From: Sphaerisporangium sp040649355
Lineage (GTDB): Bacteria; Actinomycetota; Actinomycetes; Streptosporangiales; Streptosporangiaceae
Length of the DNA: 64,000 nt
Assembly (NCBI RefSeq): GCF_043197795.1
Contig: NZ_JBICTU010000031.1
Location: 25,315 to 89,314, forward strand
Reading direction: 5' to 3'
Shown here: positions 1 to 8,601 of the stretch, one piece after another
Layout of the letters: every line of letters begins with the position of its first letter
Position numbering within the stretch: position 1 is the stretch's first letter
Notes under the pieces: generated by a model
The model's input: only the letters and a program-made list of their open reading frames with translations
Databases searched by the model: none
What the model was told of the DNA's origin: nothing
Program-made: the position numbers and the translations under genes

Positions 1-107
1 CGGCGCAGCTCCCCGTACGTCAGCTCCCGGCCGTGCCCGTCGATGATCGCGACGCTGTGCGGCTCGCGCTCGGCGGCGTCCAGGACACCGGTGACGAGAT
101 CACTCAT
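1..107 (-). CDS. ANL-superfamily adenylate-forming enzyme, N-terminus only (cut by window edge)
   Basis: Only the first 35 residues are present. They show the usual opening of an acyl-CoA synthetase or fatty acyl-AMP ligase: a helix, then P-x-x-x-A-I-I-D, then the family's L-T-Y-G-E-L motif. The ATG at 107-105 lies inside the end of the P450 gene (the P450 TGA is 102-100), so the two are translationally coupled. Such enzymes activate a carboxylate as an acyl-adenylate. With a KAS III-like synthase, GT2 and P450 upstream it should be the fourth gene of a small biosynthetic operon. Substrate class cannot be judged from this fragment. Confidence 0.75.
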   Translation of the reverse strand, partial: MSDLVTGVLDAAEREPHSVAIIDGHGRELTYGELR

Positions 108-1389
108 CGGCTCCCGACCTCCTCCGCGCATGTGATCCCTCTCCGCCGCGGCGGGCTCCAGAAGTTATCCACAGGTGTGCATAAGTAGGGATGAGCACTC
201 CTCGGGCCGCCACGCGCCGTACGACGCGCACGTCATGGGACAGCACGACCCCGGCGACCGCGCGGATCTCGGCCAGCGCCAGCGGGTACCCGATGCAGAA
301 GTGCGGCCCCGCGCCGAACCACAGCCGCCGCAGCTCGGGAGGATGCGCCGTCGCCAGGTCGAAGGGACCGTACGCGCGGGCGCAGTTGTGGGTCACGATC
401 AGGATCCGGTCGCCGGGCCGTACGGCGACGGGCCCGACGCGCGCGGGGGCGGCCACCGAGCGCAGCATCACCGGCGTCGGGGTGGTGACCCGCATGGCCT
501 CCTCGATCGCCCGGTCGAGATCGCCGGGGCCGTCCACCCGCGACCCGGTGTCGTGCAGCAGCGCGACCAGCCTCGGGACGAACGTGGCCACCGTCTCGGT
601 GCCGGTCAGGAAGAACGCCCCCGCCGCCCCGCGCGCCTCGGCGGCGGACAGGCCGAGGGCCCGCATGCGTCCCATGACCGTGGAGTCCTCACCCCGCTCG
701 TACGCCGCCACCGCGATGTCGCCGATCCGGTCCAGGACCAGGCGGGCGGCCGTGATCTGCCGCTCGGAGAGCCGGCGGGAGCGCAGCGACACCATGGACA
801 CGATGCGCTCGCCCTCGGCGAACAGCGACCGCGCGTCCTCGGGCGCCACCTCGCCCATGCCGATCAACCGGCAGATCACCGCGCCCGCCATGAGCCGCAT
901 CTCGTCCACGAGGTCGACCGTCTCGCCGCGCGCCAGCCGTGCCGAGAGGCCGGCCAGCGGGGACTCCAGCACGCCGGACACCAGTGAGGCGACCTGGGCC
1001 GGGGTGAACAGGGGGGCCAGCTTGCGCCGCAGCGCGGCGTGGGCCTCGCCTTCCATGTTGAGCAGCACGGACGGCCCGAGCACGGGGGTCCAGAGGTCGC
1101 CGGGCGAGCCGGGGCCGTCCTTGCGGAAGCGCTCGTCCATGAGCACCTCGCGGGCGGTGGCGGCGTCGTTGACCACCACCCCGACGCCGGGCACCCGTAC
1201 GACCGGGCCGAGCCGGGCGAGCAGCCGCATCAGCGGATACACGAACGGATGGGCGGCCAGGTAGAGCCGGGTCTCGTGGTCCAGGAACCCGTGTCTCGTG
1301 CGGGCGGCGAGGCCGGGGCGGGTCGCGTGGCGCGTCGTACGGGGGGCGGCCGGGGGCCTCGTCCCGTCGGCCCGGAGGCGCGCGGTCAT
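100..1389 (-). CDS. Cytochrome P450
   Basis: 429-aa soluble bacterial P450. The heme-thiolate loop reads F-G-A-G-P-H-F-C-I-G with the cysteine near residue 365. The K-helix ExxR pair is about E297/R300, and the I-helix carries T-G-T-E-T, the oxygen-activation motif. The first 30 residues are unusually Arg- and Pro-rich. The ATG at 1389 overlaps the TGA of the glycosyltransferase upstream (ATGA), and its own stop overlaps the adenylating enzyme start, so it is the third gene of a tightly coupled operon. It should be a monooxygenase (hydroxylation or oxidation) acting on the product of the synthase. No ferredoxin is encoded nearby. Function is clear as a family; substrate unknown. Confidence 0.92.
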   Translation of the reverse strand: MTARLRADGTRPPAAPRTTRHATRPGLAARTRHGFLDHETRLYLAAHPFVYPLMRLLARLGPVVRVPGVGVVVNDAATAREVLMDERFRKDGPGSPGDLWTPVLGPSVLLNMEGEAHAALRRKLAPLFTPAQVASLVSGVLESPLAGLSARLARGETVDLVDEMRLMAGAVICRLIGMGEVAPEDARSLFAEGERIVSMVSLRSRRLSERQITAARLVLDRIGDIAVAAYERGEDSTVMGRMRALGLSAAEARGAAGAFFLTGTETVATFVPRLVALLHDTGSRVDGPGDLDRAIEEAMRVTTPTPVMLRSVAAPARVGPVAVRPGDRILIVTHNCARAYGPFDLATAHPPELRRLWFGAGPHFCIGYPLALAEIRAVAGVVLSHDVRVVRRVAARGVLIPTYAHLWITSGARRGGEGSHARRRSGADE

Positions 1390-2135
1390 CGGACGTCGAC
1401 GACGTCGGGACGGTAGTGGTGGTCGGCGTACCAGGCCAGCGTGCCCGCCAGCCCGTACGCGCGCAGCCGCCGCACGGAGCCGTAGACGACCACGTCCCGG
1501 CGCGAGGCGTACGCGGGGGTGAGCTTGCGCACCCGGTTGACCAGGGCGCGGTCCTCGTGGACCTCCTCGATCGCCGTGCGCGGGAACCCGCCCGCCCGCT
1601 CGTACAGCGCGGAGGTGATCCCCACGGTCGCGCCCGGCATCATGACGTACGGCCCGAGGTAGGCGGCGTCGCGGTTGCCCGGCCGGAAGCGTCCGAACGC
1701 CGCCGCCACGCCGACGACGAACGGGATGAGCCGGCGCTCCCACAGCTTGAGCCGGAACTCGTCAGTACGCGGCCGGAGCCGGCCGCCGACCATCTCCAGG
1801 CCGTCGCCGAAGCCCCGCTTCATCCCCCGCACCCAGTCGCGGCGCGGCACACAGTCGGCGTCCGTCCTGGCGAGGTGGGTGCCCCCCCGGGCGATGGCAT
1901 GCCGCATCCCGGTGTCGGAGGCGGCGCCCGTGCCCTTGTGCGACTCCTGGATGACCTCGATCGTCATGGGCGAGGTCCTGGCGTAGGCCCTCACGACGTC
2001 GGCGGTCCCGTCCGTGCTCATGTTGTCGACGACCACCAGCGTGAAGCCGGGGTCGTCCTGGGCCTCCAGGGCGCGGAGCGTCGCCTCGATGCCCCCGGCC
2101 TCGTTGTAGGCGGGGACGATCACCCACAGGTCCAT
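1386..2135 (-). CDS. Family 2 glycosyltransferase
   Basis: 249 aa. It starts with V-I-V-P-A-Y-N-E, the GT2 nucleotide-sugar opening. V-V-D-N-M-S-T-D-G-T follows, then the D-A-D metal-binding triad in A-R-T-D-A-D-C near residue 93. A central hydrophobic stretch (about residues 145-180) may contact the membrane. The C-terminal E-D-R-A-L resembles the catalytic ED motif. I chose the ATG at 2135. GTG codons at 2174, 2162 and 2150 are also in frame, and the one at 2174 overlaps the upstream TGA, so a 13-residue longer form is possible. The stop overlaps the P450 start. It should transfer a sugar from a nucleotide-sugar donor; acceptor unknown. Confidence 0.88.
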   Translation of the reverse strand: MDLWVIVPAYNEAGGIEATLRALEAQDDPGFTLVVVDNMSTDGTADVVRAYARTSPMTIEVIQESHKGTGAASDTGMRHAIARGGTHLARTDADCVPRRDWVRGMKRGFGDGLEMVGGRLRPRTDEFRLKLWERRLIPFVVGVAAAFGRFRPGNRDAAYLGPYVMMPGATVGITSALYERAGGFPRTAIEEVHEDRALVNRVRKLTPAYASRRDVVVYGSVRRLRAYGLAGTLAWYADHHYRPDVVDVR

Positions 2136-2146
2136 GCCGCCGCCCG

Positions 2147-2177
2147 TCACAGATCCGCTCACAGATCCGCTCACAGG
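2147..2177. repeat. 12-bp direct repeat between synthase and glycosyltransferase genes
   Basis: TCACAGATCCGC occurs twice in tandem (2147-2158 and 2159-2170), with a partial third copy reaching 2177. On the minus strand each copy offers a GTG, and the partial copy contains the synthase stop codon. The repeat keeps the downstream reading frame, so it may encode an optional V-S-G-S leader of the glycosyltransferase. Confidence 0.7.
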
Positions 2178-3130
2178 TCCGCGAACAGCACGCCGAGGCT
2201 GATGCCGCCGCCCAGGCCGAGCAGGGCCACCCGGTCGCCCGGCCCGGCGCCCGAGGCGGCGAGTTGGAGGGGCAGGGTCGCCGAGGCGCAGTTCCCGTGC
2301 TCGGGCAGCGTCACGACCAGGCGGTCCTCGGGGATGCCGAGGATCCTCGTCAACGCCTCCAGGTACGGCAGCGCCACCTGGTGTACGGCCACGAGTTTGA
2401 AGTCGTCCCAGGTCAGGCCGGTGCGCTTGAGCGCGTCCAGGAAGATGTCCGGGCCGACCAGCTCGAAGGCCTCCCTCAGCCGCTGCCCGTCGCCGCGGAA
2501 GTAGGAGTACTCGGGGTCGCGCGGGTGGGCGGAGCCGCCGCCGGGCAGGGTGCCGATCGCCCACGCCGTCGAGTCCGCCGAGAAGTCGCGGTAGAAGATG
2601 CCGCGGTGCGGGTCGGCGGTGACCAGCACCGCAGCCCCCGCGTCCGAGAGCGTGTATCCCGCGAAGGCGTCCACGAACTGCGCGCGGCCCGCCACCCGCC
2701 ACCGTACGGCGCGCGAGGGGACCTCTCCCGTGCAGACCAGCACCTTGCGGTGGCAGCCGGTGCGGACCAGCGCCTCGGCGACCTGGATCCCGTTGAGCAT
2801 GCTGTTGCAGGCGTTCTTGACGTCGAACACCGGGCACGACATCCCGAGCTTCGCGGCGACGATGTGCGCGGTCGCCGGCTCGACCATGTCCTGCGACGCC
2901 GACGCGAAGATGAGCAGGTCGGCGTCGCCGATGTCGAGCTTGCGCGCCGCCGCGACCGCGAGGTCGGAAGCCTGCTGGTCGTCCGCCGCGACGTGCCGCC
3001 GCACAATCCCCGTCATGCGCTCGATGACGCCGCGGTAAGGGACATAGCCCTGGATCCGCGCCTCCACCTCGCCACTGGTCAAAGTGCTTTCGGGCAAGTA
3101 CGTCGCGACGCCCGAGATACGGGCCTTCAT
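2171..3130 (-). CDS. Beta-ketoacyl-ACP synthase III-like condensing enzyme
   Basis: 319-aa thiolase-fold enzyme with a complete KAS III-type triad: Cys108 in K-N-A-C-N-S, His250 in A-V-H-Q and Asn280 in H-G-N-C-A. The glycine-rich C-terminal G-L-G-G-G-I-S loop is typical. It should carry out decarboxylative or head-to-head Claisen condensation of acyl thioesters. The neighbours (GT2, P450, ANL enzyme) are not fatty-acid synthase genes, so a special lipid or polyketide role (OleA-, DpsC- or ChlB3-like) is more likely than FabH. The ATG at 3130 has a GGAGGGG site 6 bases upstream. It is first in the operon; the promoter should lie in 3131-3324, shared with the divergent gene at 3325. Confidence 0.88.
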   Translation of the reverse strand: MKARISGVATYLPESTLTSGEVEARIQGYVPYRGVIERMTGIVRRHVAADDQQASDLAVAAARKLDIGDADLLIFASASQDMVEPATAHIVAAKLGMSCPVFDVKNACNSMLNGIQVAEALVRTGCHRKVLVCTGEVPSRAVRWRVAGRAQFVDAFAGYTLSDAGAAVLVTADPHRGIFYRDFSADSTAWAIGTLPGGGSAHPRDPEYSYFRGDGQRLREAFELVGPDIFLDALKRTGLTWDDFKLVAVHQVALPYLEALTRILGIPEDRLVVTLPEHGNCASATLPLQLAASGAGPGDRVALLGLGGGISLGVLFADL

Positions 3131-3324
3131 CGCGCCCCTCCGTGTTGTCTAAGAATCGCCCCCGCTGTCGGTAATCTACCGAACTTTTCCTGCTGTCCCT
3201 CAATTCCGGCGGGCCGTCCCGGCGGTTTTGAGCGCCTAAATCATGAAAAATCGAAGTTGAGTGTGCTCGACGGGTGGGGGAAGCCGATAATCCCGGAGAA
3301 GGTCGAACGCCCAGGAGGACGTCT

Positions 3325-3954
3325 GTGACCGAACCGCGCCTTGAGCACGCCCACGACATCCGGCGGAGGCCCGTGCTCGTCCGTGTACTGACGGGTCCAC
3401 CCGGTGCGTCACTGCTCGGCGCCACGGCCCTCACCGGGTTGCTGACCCTGTACGCCTTCAGCGTGCCCGGAGGCTACTTCCTTGCGACGCTGGCCGCGAT
3501 GGCGGGCACATGTGTGCTCGGGATCGTCTGGATTCCCCGCTTCGTGGTCGCGGCGCTGCGGCGGGACGGCCGGCCGGGGCTCCGCCGGCACTGGGCCAGG
3601 TGGATCGCGGTGCCGGTCATCGGCGCGGTGGTCGTGGGCCTTGTCATGCTCGACCTGCCGTTCCGGGCACGGTTCGTGGTCTCCCAGCCGCATCTCACGC
3701 GACTGGCCCAGGCGGTGAACTCGGGAACGGAGCCCGAGCGGCAGGGCGGGAGACGGGTCGGGCTGTTCCCGGTGGACAACGTGCAGCGGTTCGGGGGAGG
3801 AATCCTGTTCGACATCGAGGGCGCCGGCTTCCTCGACTCTCACGGGATCGCCTGGAGTCCCCGAGGCGAGCCGGGGCCGGGCGAGGACGGCTACGACCGC
3901 ATCCAGTACGAGCACCTCACAGGACCCTGGTACACGTGGGAGGAACCGTGGTGA
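3325..3954 (+). CDS. Hypothetical three-pass membrane protein
   Basis: 209 aa, family not recognised. A short charged N-terminus is followed by three hydrophobic segments (about residues 35-52, 56-76 and 97-117), then a soluble domain of about 90 residues rich in Gly, Asp and aromatic residues that ends E-E-P-W. The soluble part is probably extracytoplasmic by the positive-inside rule (inference). GTG at 3325 follows AGGAGG at 3313-3318. The stop codon overlaps the GTG of the next small membrane protein, so the pair is co-translated. Divergent from the KAS III operon. Confidence 0.75.
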   Translation: MTEPRLEHAHDIRRRPVLVRVLTGPPGASLLGATALTGLLTLYAFSVPGGYFLATLAAMAGTCVLGIVWIPRFVVAALRRDGRPGLRRHWARWIAVPVIGAVVVGLVMLDLPFRARFVVSQPHLTRLAQAVNSGTEPERQGGRRVGLFPVDNVQRFGGGILFDIEGAGFLDSHGIAWSPRGEPGPGEDGYDRIQYEHLTGPWYTWEEPW

Positions 3955-4163
3955 GCGGTAGGAAGATCCTCCAGTCGCCGGCATTCTGGGTGGCGCTCAC
4001 GGTGCCGCTCGTCTTCGGGGTGCTGGTGTTGCCCTGGAAGTACGCCCTGGTGCCGCCGTTCGTCACGATGACCGCCGCCGTCGTCGCCGCGTACGGCGCG
4101 TCGGCTCGCGACGCGGCGACGGCGGAGGAGGTCGCGGCGGAGGACGCTAGTTCGCCGGGATGA
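3951..4163 (+). CDS. Small two-helix membrane protein
   Basis: 70 aa, no family recognised. A short basic N-terminus is followed by two hydrophobic stretches (about residues 10-28 and 31-48), then an Ala/Glu-rich cytoplasmic-type tail. The GTG at 3951 overlaps the TGA of the gene before (GTGA), with GGAGGA just upstream; the GTG at 3948 is an equally possible start. Its last 17 bases overlap the 3' end of uppP on the other strand. It is probably a partner of the membrane protein encoded at 3325. Confidence 0.65.
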   Translation: MSGRKILQSPAFWVALTVPLVFGVLVLPWKYALVPPFVTMTAAVVAAYGASARDAATAEEVAAEDASSPG

Positions 4164-4983
4164 GGCCGAGGCTGACGGCGATGATGACGAGTGCGCCGAG
4201 GAGCACCCGGTACACGATGAACGGGGTGAAGCGGTGCGTGCTGATGTACCGCAGGAACCAGGCGATGGCCGCGTACCCCACGGCGAACGACACGATCGTG
4301 GCGAGGATCGTCGGCCCCCAGTCGGGCGCCTGGTCGTCGCCGATCTTGAACAGCTCCAGCACGCCCGACATCAGCACGGCCGGGATCGCCAGCAGGAACG
4401 AGTACTCCGCGGCCTCCTCACGCCGGTAGCCGAGCAGGAGACCGGCGCCGGTCGTACCGCCGGACCGGGAGACGCCGGGGATGAGGGCCAGCGCCTGGGC
4501 CAGGCCGTACGTCAGGGCGTGCGGCAGGTTCAGGTCCTTGTCCAGGGTCAGCTCGTTGCGTGCCACGCGGTCGGCGACGGCGAGCAGCAGGCCGAAGACG
4601 ATCAGGCAGGCGCCGATCAGGCGCAGGTCGCGCACGGTGGTCTCGATCTGGTCCTTGAACGCGAGGCCCAGCACGCCGATGGGGATGCTGCCCGCGATGA
4701 CGTACCACCCCATGCGCGCGGCCGGCTCCTGCCGGAGGTCCGGGGTCCAGAGCGAGCGCGTCCAGGTGGAGACGATGTCCCAGATGCGCTTGCGGAAGTA
4801 GATCAGGACGGCGGTCTCCGTGCCCAGCTGGATGACGGCGGTGAAGGCGGCTCCCGGGTCCTTCCAGCCGAAGAAGGCGGAGACCACTCTGATGTGGGCG
4901 CTGGAGGAGATCGGCAGGAACTCCGTCAGCCCCTGCACCAGGCCCAGCACTAACGCCTCGAACCAGCCGATCAATGAACGCAC
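4147..4983 (-). CDS. uppP: Undecaprenyl-diphosphatase UppP/BacA
   Basis: 278-aa polytopic membrane enzyme of the BacA family. It dephosphorylates undecaprenyl pyrophosphate to recycle the lipid carrier of peptidoglycan and wall polymers, and confers bacitracin tolerance. Both signature motifs are intact: Q-G-L-T-E-F-L-P-I-S-S-S-A-H near residues 17-30 and P-G-V-S-R-S-G-G-T near the middle. Length matches the family. The GTG at 4983 directly abuts GGAAGG. The TTG at 4974 has better spacing from that site and gives a protein three residues shorter. The 3' end overlaps the convergent small membrane gene. The leader begins beside a 24-bp tandem repeat. Confidence 0.95.
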   Translation of the reverse strand: MRSLIGWFEALVLGLVQGLTEFLPISSSAHIRVVSAFFGWKDPGAAFTAVIQLGTETAVLIYFRKRIWDIVSTWTRSLWTPDLRQEPAARMGWYVIAGSIPIGVLGLAFKDQIETTVRDLRLIGACLIVFGLLLAVADRVARNELTLDKDLNLPHALTYGLAQALALIPGVSRSGGTTGAGLLLGYRREEAAEYSFLLAIPAVLMSGVLELFKIGDDQAPDWGPTILATIVSFAVGYAAIAWFLRYISTHRFTPFIVYRVLLGALVIIAVSLGLIPAN

Positions 4984-5093
4984 CTTCCGGGGAGAGGCCG
5001 CGTGGGCGCGGTGAGACCAGGCCGCGCGGCCGCGTTGGCGGGGACCTGCGAGGCTAGCCGAATTCGGGCACCAGAGTGCTCGGCCAGGCGGGG

Positions 5094-5237
5094 CCGGTGA
5101 CGCGGGCTCAAGGGGGGCCGGTGACGCGGGCTCAAGGGGGGCCGGTGACGCGGGCTCAAGGGGGGCCGGTGACGCGGGCTCAAGGGGGGCCGGTGACGCG
5201 GGCTCAAGGGGGGCCGGTGATCGCGGGCTCAGACGGG
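5094..5237. repeat. 24-bp tandem repeat, five perfect copies plus one degenerate copy
   Basis: The unit CCGGTGACGCGGGCTCAAGG plus four G is repeated without spacers at 5094-5117, 5118-5141, 5142-5165, 5166-5189 and 5190-5213. A sixth copy with an inserted T runs to about 5237 and reaches the end of the regulator gene at 5229. It fills most of the gap between uppP and that gene. The copies are identical, which suggests recent expansion or homogenisation. The period is divisible by 3, but I see no gene using it. Confidence 0.9.
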
Positions 5238-6464
5238 GGTCAGGGAGCCCGTCAGCTCGCGGGCCAGCTCATGCATGCCGCACTGGCGGACGCCGTCGAT
5301 CATCATGCGGAGGTCCTTGGTGACGCGGGTGGAGCATACGCCCTCGGCCAGCATGACCGCGCGACGGGCCTGCTCGGTGCCGGTGTCGCGGTCGCCCTCG
5401 CGGATGCGGAGCACCGCGAGCCGGGTGAGGCAGCGCAGCCCCGTGCGCGTACGGCTCTCGCCGAGCCTGTCGAGCGCCGCGGCCAGGCGCTCGCGCGCTC
5501 GCGCGTCGTCGCCGAGCTGGAACAGCGCGAGCCCGAGCGCGCTGTCGTGATGGCCGGGGGAGACGGTGATGTGGTGTGCCCAGTCGGGTGCGACCGCGGG
5601 CTCCTCGCGGGCCAGGGCCTCCTCCGCCAGGCCGATGTGCCGGAGGCCGCCCGGCCGGTCGCCCGCCGAGGCGCAGTGGCGGGCGGCGACGGCGTGCACG
5701 TTGGCGCGCTCGGCGCTGGAGATGCGCTCGTCCCCGAGCGCGAGGCGGAGGATCTCGACGCCGTCGCGGGGCCTGCCCATGTCGGCGAAGGCGACGGACA
5801 GATCGAGCATGGTGTGCGCCCGCAGGTCTCGGTCGGCCCCGCGCGCCGCCGCGTCGAGGGCGAAGGTGAGGAGCCGTGCCGCCCGCTCCATCTGGCCCTG
5901 GTCGTACGTCGCCCACCCGACCCGGTCGGCCAGCAGCCCGACTGCCGAACAGAGCCGCTCGCGCGTGGGCTCGGTCATGCGACGGTCTTGTAACTTCACC
6001 GCCCATTCGAGCGACCCCCGTGCCATGGCGATCGCCGCGGTGCCCCCGCGGGCGAGGTCCATGCGCATGTAGAGGTCGGCGGCGGCCTCGACGGCCTGCA
6101 CCTCGGGTAAGCCGACATGGGTCGGCGGCTCGGTGCCGAGGCCTTCGAGTAGACGGGTAAGAGGCTCACCCGTGGCGACCCCCACGGACGCCGCCGCGAT
6201 GACTGAGAGTAGGCCTCGCCGCTTCATGTCATCGACGGTACCCACTTCGGGGGGGCAGGCATCCGGCGTTCCTGTTGCGGCAAAAGGAACGGTCATGGTG
6301 CCCAGAGCGGCCTCGTAATGCCGAATTAACATGGGGGTGATCTCGCGGTCACCCCTCTCGGCCCGGCTGAGGTGACCTGCGGAAACACCCGATATCAGTG
6401 CGAGCTGGCCCAAGCTGAGGCCCGCACGCTGACGGGCGGCGCGCAGATCCTCACCAATGGTCAT
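5229..6464 (-). CDS. XRE-family regulator with C-terminal TPR-like region
   Basis: 411 aa. Residues 6-60 form a helix-turn-helix (L-R-A-A-R-Q-R-A-G-L-S-L to the recognition helix S-A-G-H-L-S-R-A-E-R-G). A linker with M-K-R-R-G-L-L and a hydrophobic patch follows, then about 280 residues of Ala/Leu-rich helical repeats resembling TPRs. This layout is common in Streptomyces-type regulators that bind a peptide or partner protein through the repeats; the ligand is unknown. ATG at 6464 has GGAG five bases upstream; a GTG two codons earlier is less well placed. Divergent from the small gene at 6739, so the 274-base gap 6465-6738 probably holds both promoters. Confidence 0.85.
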   Translation of the reverse strand: MTIGEDLRAARQRAGLSLGQLALISGVSAGHLSRAERGDREITPMLIRHYEAALGTMTVPFAATGTPDACPPEVGTVDDMKRRGLLSVIAAASVGVATGEPLTRLLEGLGTEPPTHVGLPEVQAVEAAADLYMRMDLARGGTAAIAMARGSLEWAVKLQDRRMTEPTRERLCSAVGLLADRVGWATYDQGQMERAARLLTFALDAAARGADRDLRAHTMLDLSVAFADMGRPRDGVEILRLALGDERISSAERANVHAVAARHCASAGDRPGGLRHIGLAEEALAREEPAVAPDWAHHITVSPGHHDSALGLALFQLGDDARARERLAAALDRLGESRTRTGLRCLTRLAVLRIREGDRDTGTEQARRAVMLAEGVCSTRVTKDLRMMIDGVRQCGMHELARELTGSLTPV

Positions 6465-6738
6465 GGTCACTCCACGTGTTGCGGCAACGACGGTGCGGCA
6501 CCACGGCAACGGTGACACCGAGTCATCAGGACCTAACACTGACCGTAGCGCGGAAGTAACTCGCGCAGACCGATGACGCCATAACTGGCGGACCCACAAG
6601 GGCGGTTCGTGTGCCTTGCGGGTCCTTTTGAGATTCGGAAACCGAGGTCCGGTCAGTGCGCGAGCCCACAGCATTTCCCGTCAGCCGGTACGCCGGCTCA
6701 CCTCCGCCGTTATCCGGGCACCGTCAGCAGGAGGCACG

Positions 6739-6933
6739 ATGAACCCCGCTCAGCTGGACGCGACCGGATGGACGGTCTTCCAGTCGGACACCGGACGCTT
6801 CTGGGCCACCCGGCTACGGTTCGACGACGAGATCGAGGCCGCGGGAGTGTGGCGGACGGTGGACGCCGACGACGAGACCGGCCTCGCCGAGCTGATCGCC
6901 GAGCAGGAGCAGCGCGCCCGGTCGGCGTCCTGA
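6739..6933 (+). CDS. Small hypothetical protein, 64 aa
   Basis: A perfect AGGAGG (6729-6734) precedes the ATG by four bases, which strongly supports translation. The sequence reads like a compact beta-rich domain (G-W-T-V-F-Q-S-D-T-G-R-F-W-A-T-R) with an acidic, Ala/Glu-rich helical tail. No signal peptide or membrane segment. It follows the divergent XRE-TPR regulator; small genes beside such regulators are frequent regulatory partners or targets (inference). No function assigned. Confidence 0.7.
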   Translation: MNPAQLDATGWTVFQSDTGRFWATRLRFDDEIEAAGVWRTVDADDETGLAELIAEQEQRARSAS

Positions 6934-7043
6934 GCCGCCCGCCTCCGCCTCCGCCCGCCTCAGTCTCAGCCGGCCTCAGTCTCCGGACGGCCGGCGGCGC
7001 GGGCCGCGTCCCATCTCGTGACGACGGTCCGCATCTTGCGGCG

Positions 7044-8477
7044 TCAGAGGTCGGTGCGGGTCTCGGGGTGGCCGGTGAGCTCCCATTGGGTGTGGTAGAC
7101 GCCCTCGCTGTCGACCTTGCGGTAGGTGTGGGCGCCGAAGTAGTCGCGTTGCGCCTGGATCAGTGCCGCGGGGAGCCGCTCGGCGCGCAGCCCGTCGTAG
7201 TACGCGAGCGAGCCGGCGAAGCCGGGGGCGGGGATGCCCCGTCTGACCGCGGCGACGACCACGTCGCGCCACCCGTCCTGGGCCTCGCCCATCTCGGCCG
7301 CGAAGTGGACGTCGGACAGCAGCGTGGGAGCGTTCGGGTCCGCCTCGTAGGCCGCGCGGATGCGGTCGAGGAAGCGTGCCCGGATGATGCAGCCACCCCG
7401 CCAGATGGTCGCCATCGCGCCGAGGTCGATGTTCCAGCCGTACTCCGCGCTTCCGGCCTGGATCTCGTTGAAGCCCTGCGCGTAGGCGACGACCTTCGAG
7501 GCGTACAGCGCCTGTTCCACGTCGTCGGCGAAGGAGGACGGGAGGTCGTCACCGGTGGGGCCGGGCAGGACGCGCGCGGCCTTCCGCATGTCGACGTGGC
7601 CGGAGAGGGAACGGGCGAAGACGGCCTCGGCGATGCCGGTGACCGGAACCCCGAGGTCGAGGGCCGCCTGCACGGTCCAGCGGCCGGTGCCCTTCTGCTC
7701 CGCCTGGTCGAGCACCACGTCGACGAACGGCTTGCCGGTGGTGCGGTCCATGTGCGACAGCGTCTCGGCGGTGATCTCGATGAGGTACGACTCCAGCCGG
7801 CCGGTGTTCCAGGTGCGGAACGCCTGCGCGATCTCGGCGGGCGTCATCCGCACGCCCTTGCGGAGCAGGTCGTACGCCTCCGCGATGAGCTGCATGTCGG
7901 CGTACTCGATGCCGTTATGCACCATTTTCACGAAATGTCCGGCACCGTCGGGGCCGACGTACGTGCAGCACGGCACGCCGTCCACCTTGGCCGCGATGTC
8001 CTCCAGGATCGGGCCCAGCGACTTGTACGCCTCGGGCGAACCGCCGGGCATGATGCTCGGGCCTTCGAGCGCGCCCTGCTCGCCGCCCGAGATGCCGACG
8101 CCGACGAAGTGGATGCCGAGCTCCTTGAGCGCCTGCTCGCGGCGCCGGGTGTCGAGGAAGTGGGCGTTGCCCCCGTCGACCATGATGTCGCCGGGTTCGA
8201 GCAGGGGCGCGTACTCCTCGATCACCGCGTCGGTCGACGCGCCCGCCTTCACCATGATCACCATCTTGCGCGGACGCGCCAGCGAGGCCACGAAGGCCTC
8301 CGGCGTCTCCGCGGGGATGAATTCACCCTCGTGGCCGAACTCCTCGATCAGCGCCTTGGTCTTCGCGCTCGTCCGGTTGTGCACGGCGACCGTGTATCCG
8401 TGCCTGGCGAAGTTGCGCGCCAGGTTGCGGCCCATGACCCCGAGTCCCGTGACGCCGATGACCGCCTGCTGTGCCAT
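7044..8477 (-). CDS. gnd: 6-phosphogluconate dehydrogenase (decarboxylating)
   Basis: 477 aa, normal length for the long NADP-type enzyme. It converts 6-phosphogluconate to ribulose 5-phosphate and CO2 in the oxidative pentose phosphate pathway, making NADPH. The N-terminal Rossmann motif is G-L-G-V-M-G (residues 11-16). The substrate-binding G-I-S-G-G-E and the catalytic H-F-V-K-M-V-H-N-G-I-E-Y are intact. The C-terminal half is the all-helical dimer domain. ATG at 8477 follows GGAAGGAG. A HAD phosphatase lies 124 bases upstream on the same strand. Confidence 0.97.
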   Translation of the reverse strand: MAQQAVIGVTGLGVMGRNLARNFARHGYTVAVHNRTSAKTKALIEEFGHEGEFIPAETPEAFVASLARPRKMVIMVKAGASTDAVIEEYAPLLEPGDIMVDGGNAHFLDTRRREQALKELGIHFVGVGISGGEQGALEGPSIMPGGSPEAYKSLGPILEDIAAKVDGVPCCTYVGPDGAGHFVKMVHNGIEYADMQLIAEAYDLLRKGVRMTPAEIAQAFRTWNTGRLESYLIEITAETLSHMDRTTGKPFVDVVLDQAEQKGTGRWTVQAALDLGVPVTGIAEAVFARSLSGHVDMRKAARVLPGPTGDDLPSSFADDVEQALYASKVVAYAQGFNEIQAGSAEYGWNIDLGAMATIWRGGCIIRARFLDRIRAAYEADPNAPTLLSDVHFAAEMGEAQDGWRDVVVAAVRRGIPAPGFAGSLAYYDGLRAERLPAALIQAQRDYFGAHTYRKVDSEGVYHTQWELTGHPETRTDL

Positions 8478-8601
8478 GTCCGATCACTCTCCTTCCGATC
8501 TAGCAATACGCCGTGGACGGCCGCCGGGTTCGATGGACGTCGGGACGGGCGCGGCATCGTGCCTTCGTGGTCGTTCCGGCTCCCGGGGTCGTCCTGCCGC
8601 G

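Noticed and set aside
5094..5237. CRISPR array
   Set aside because: Repeats are directly abutting with no spacers and no cas genes.
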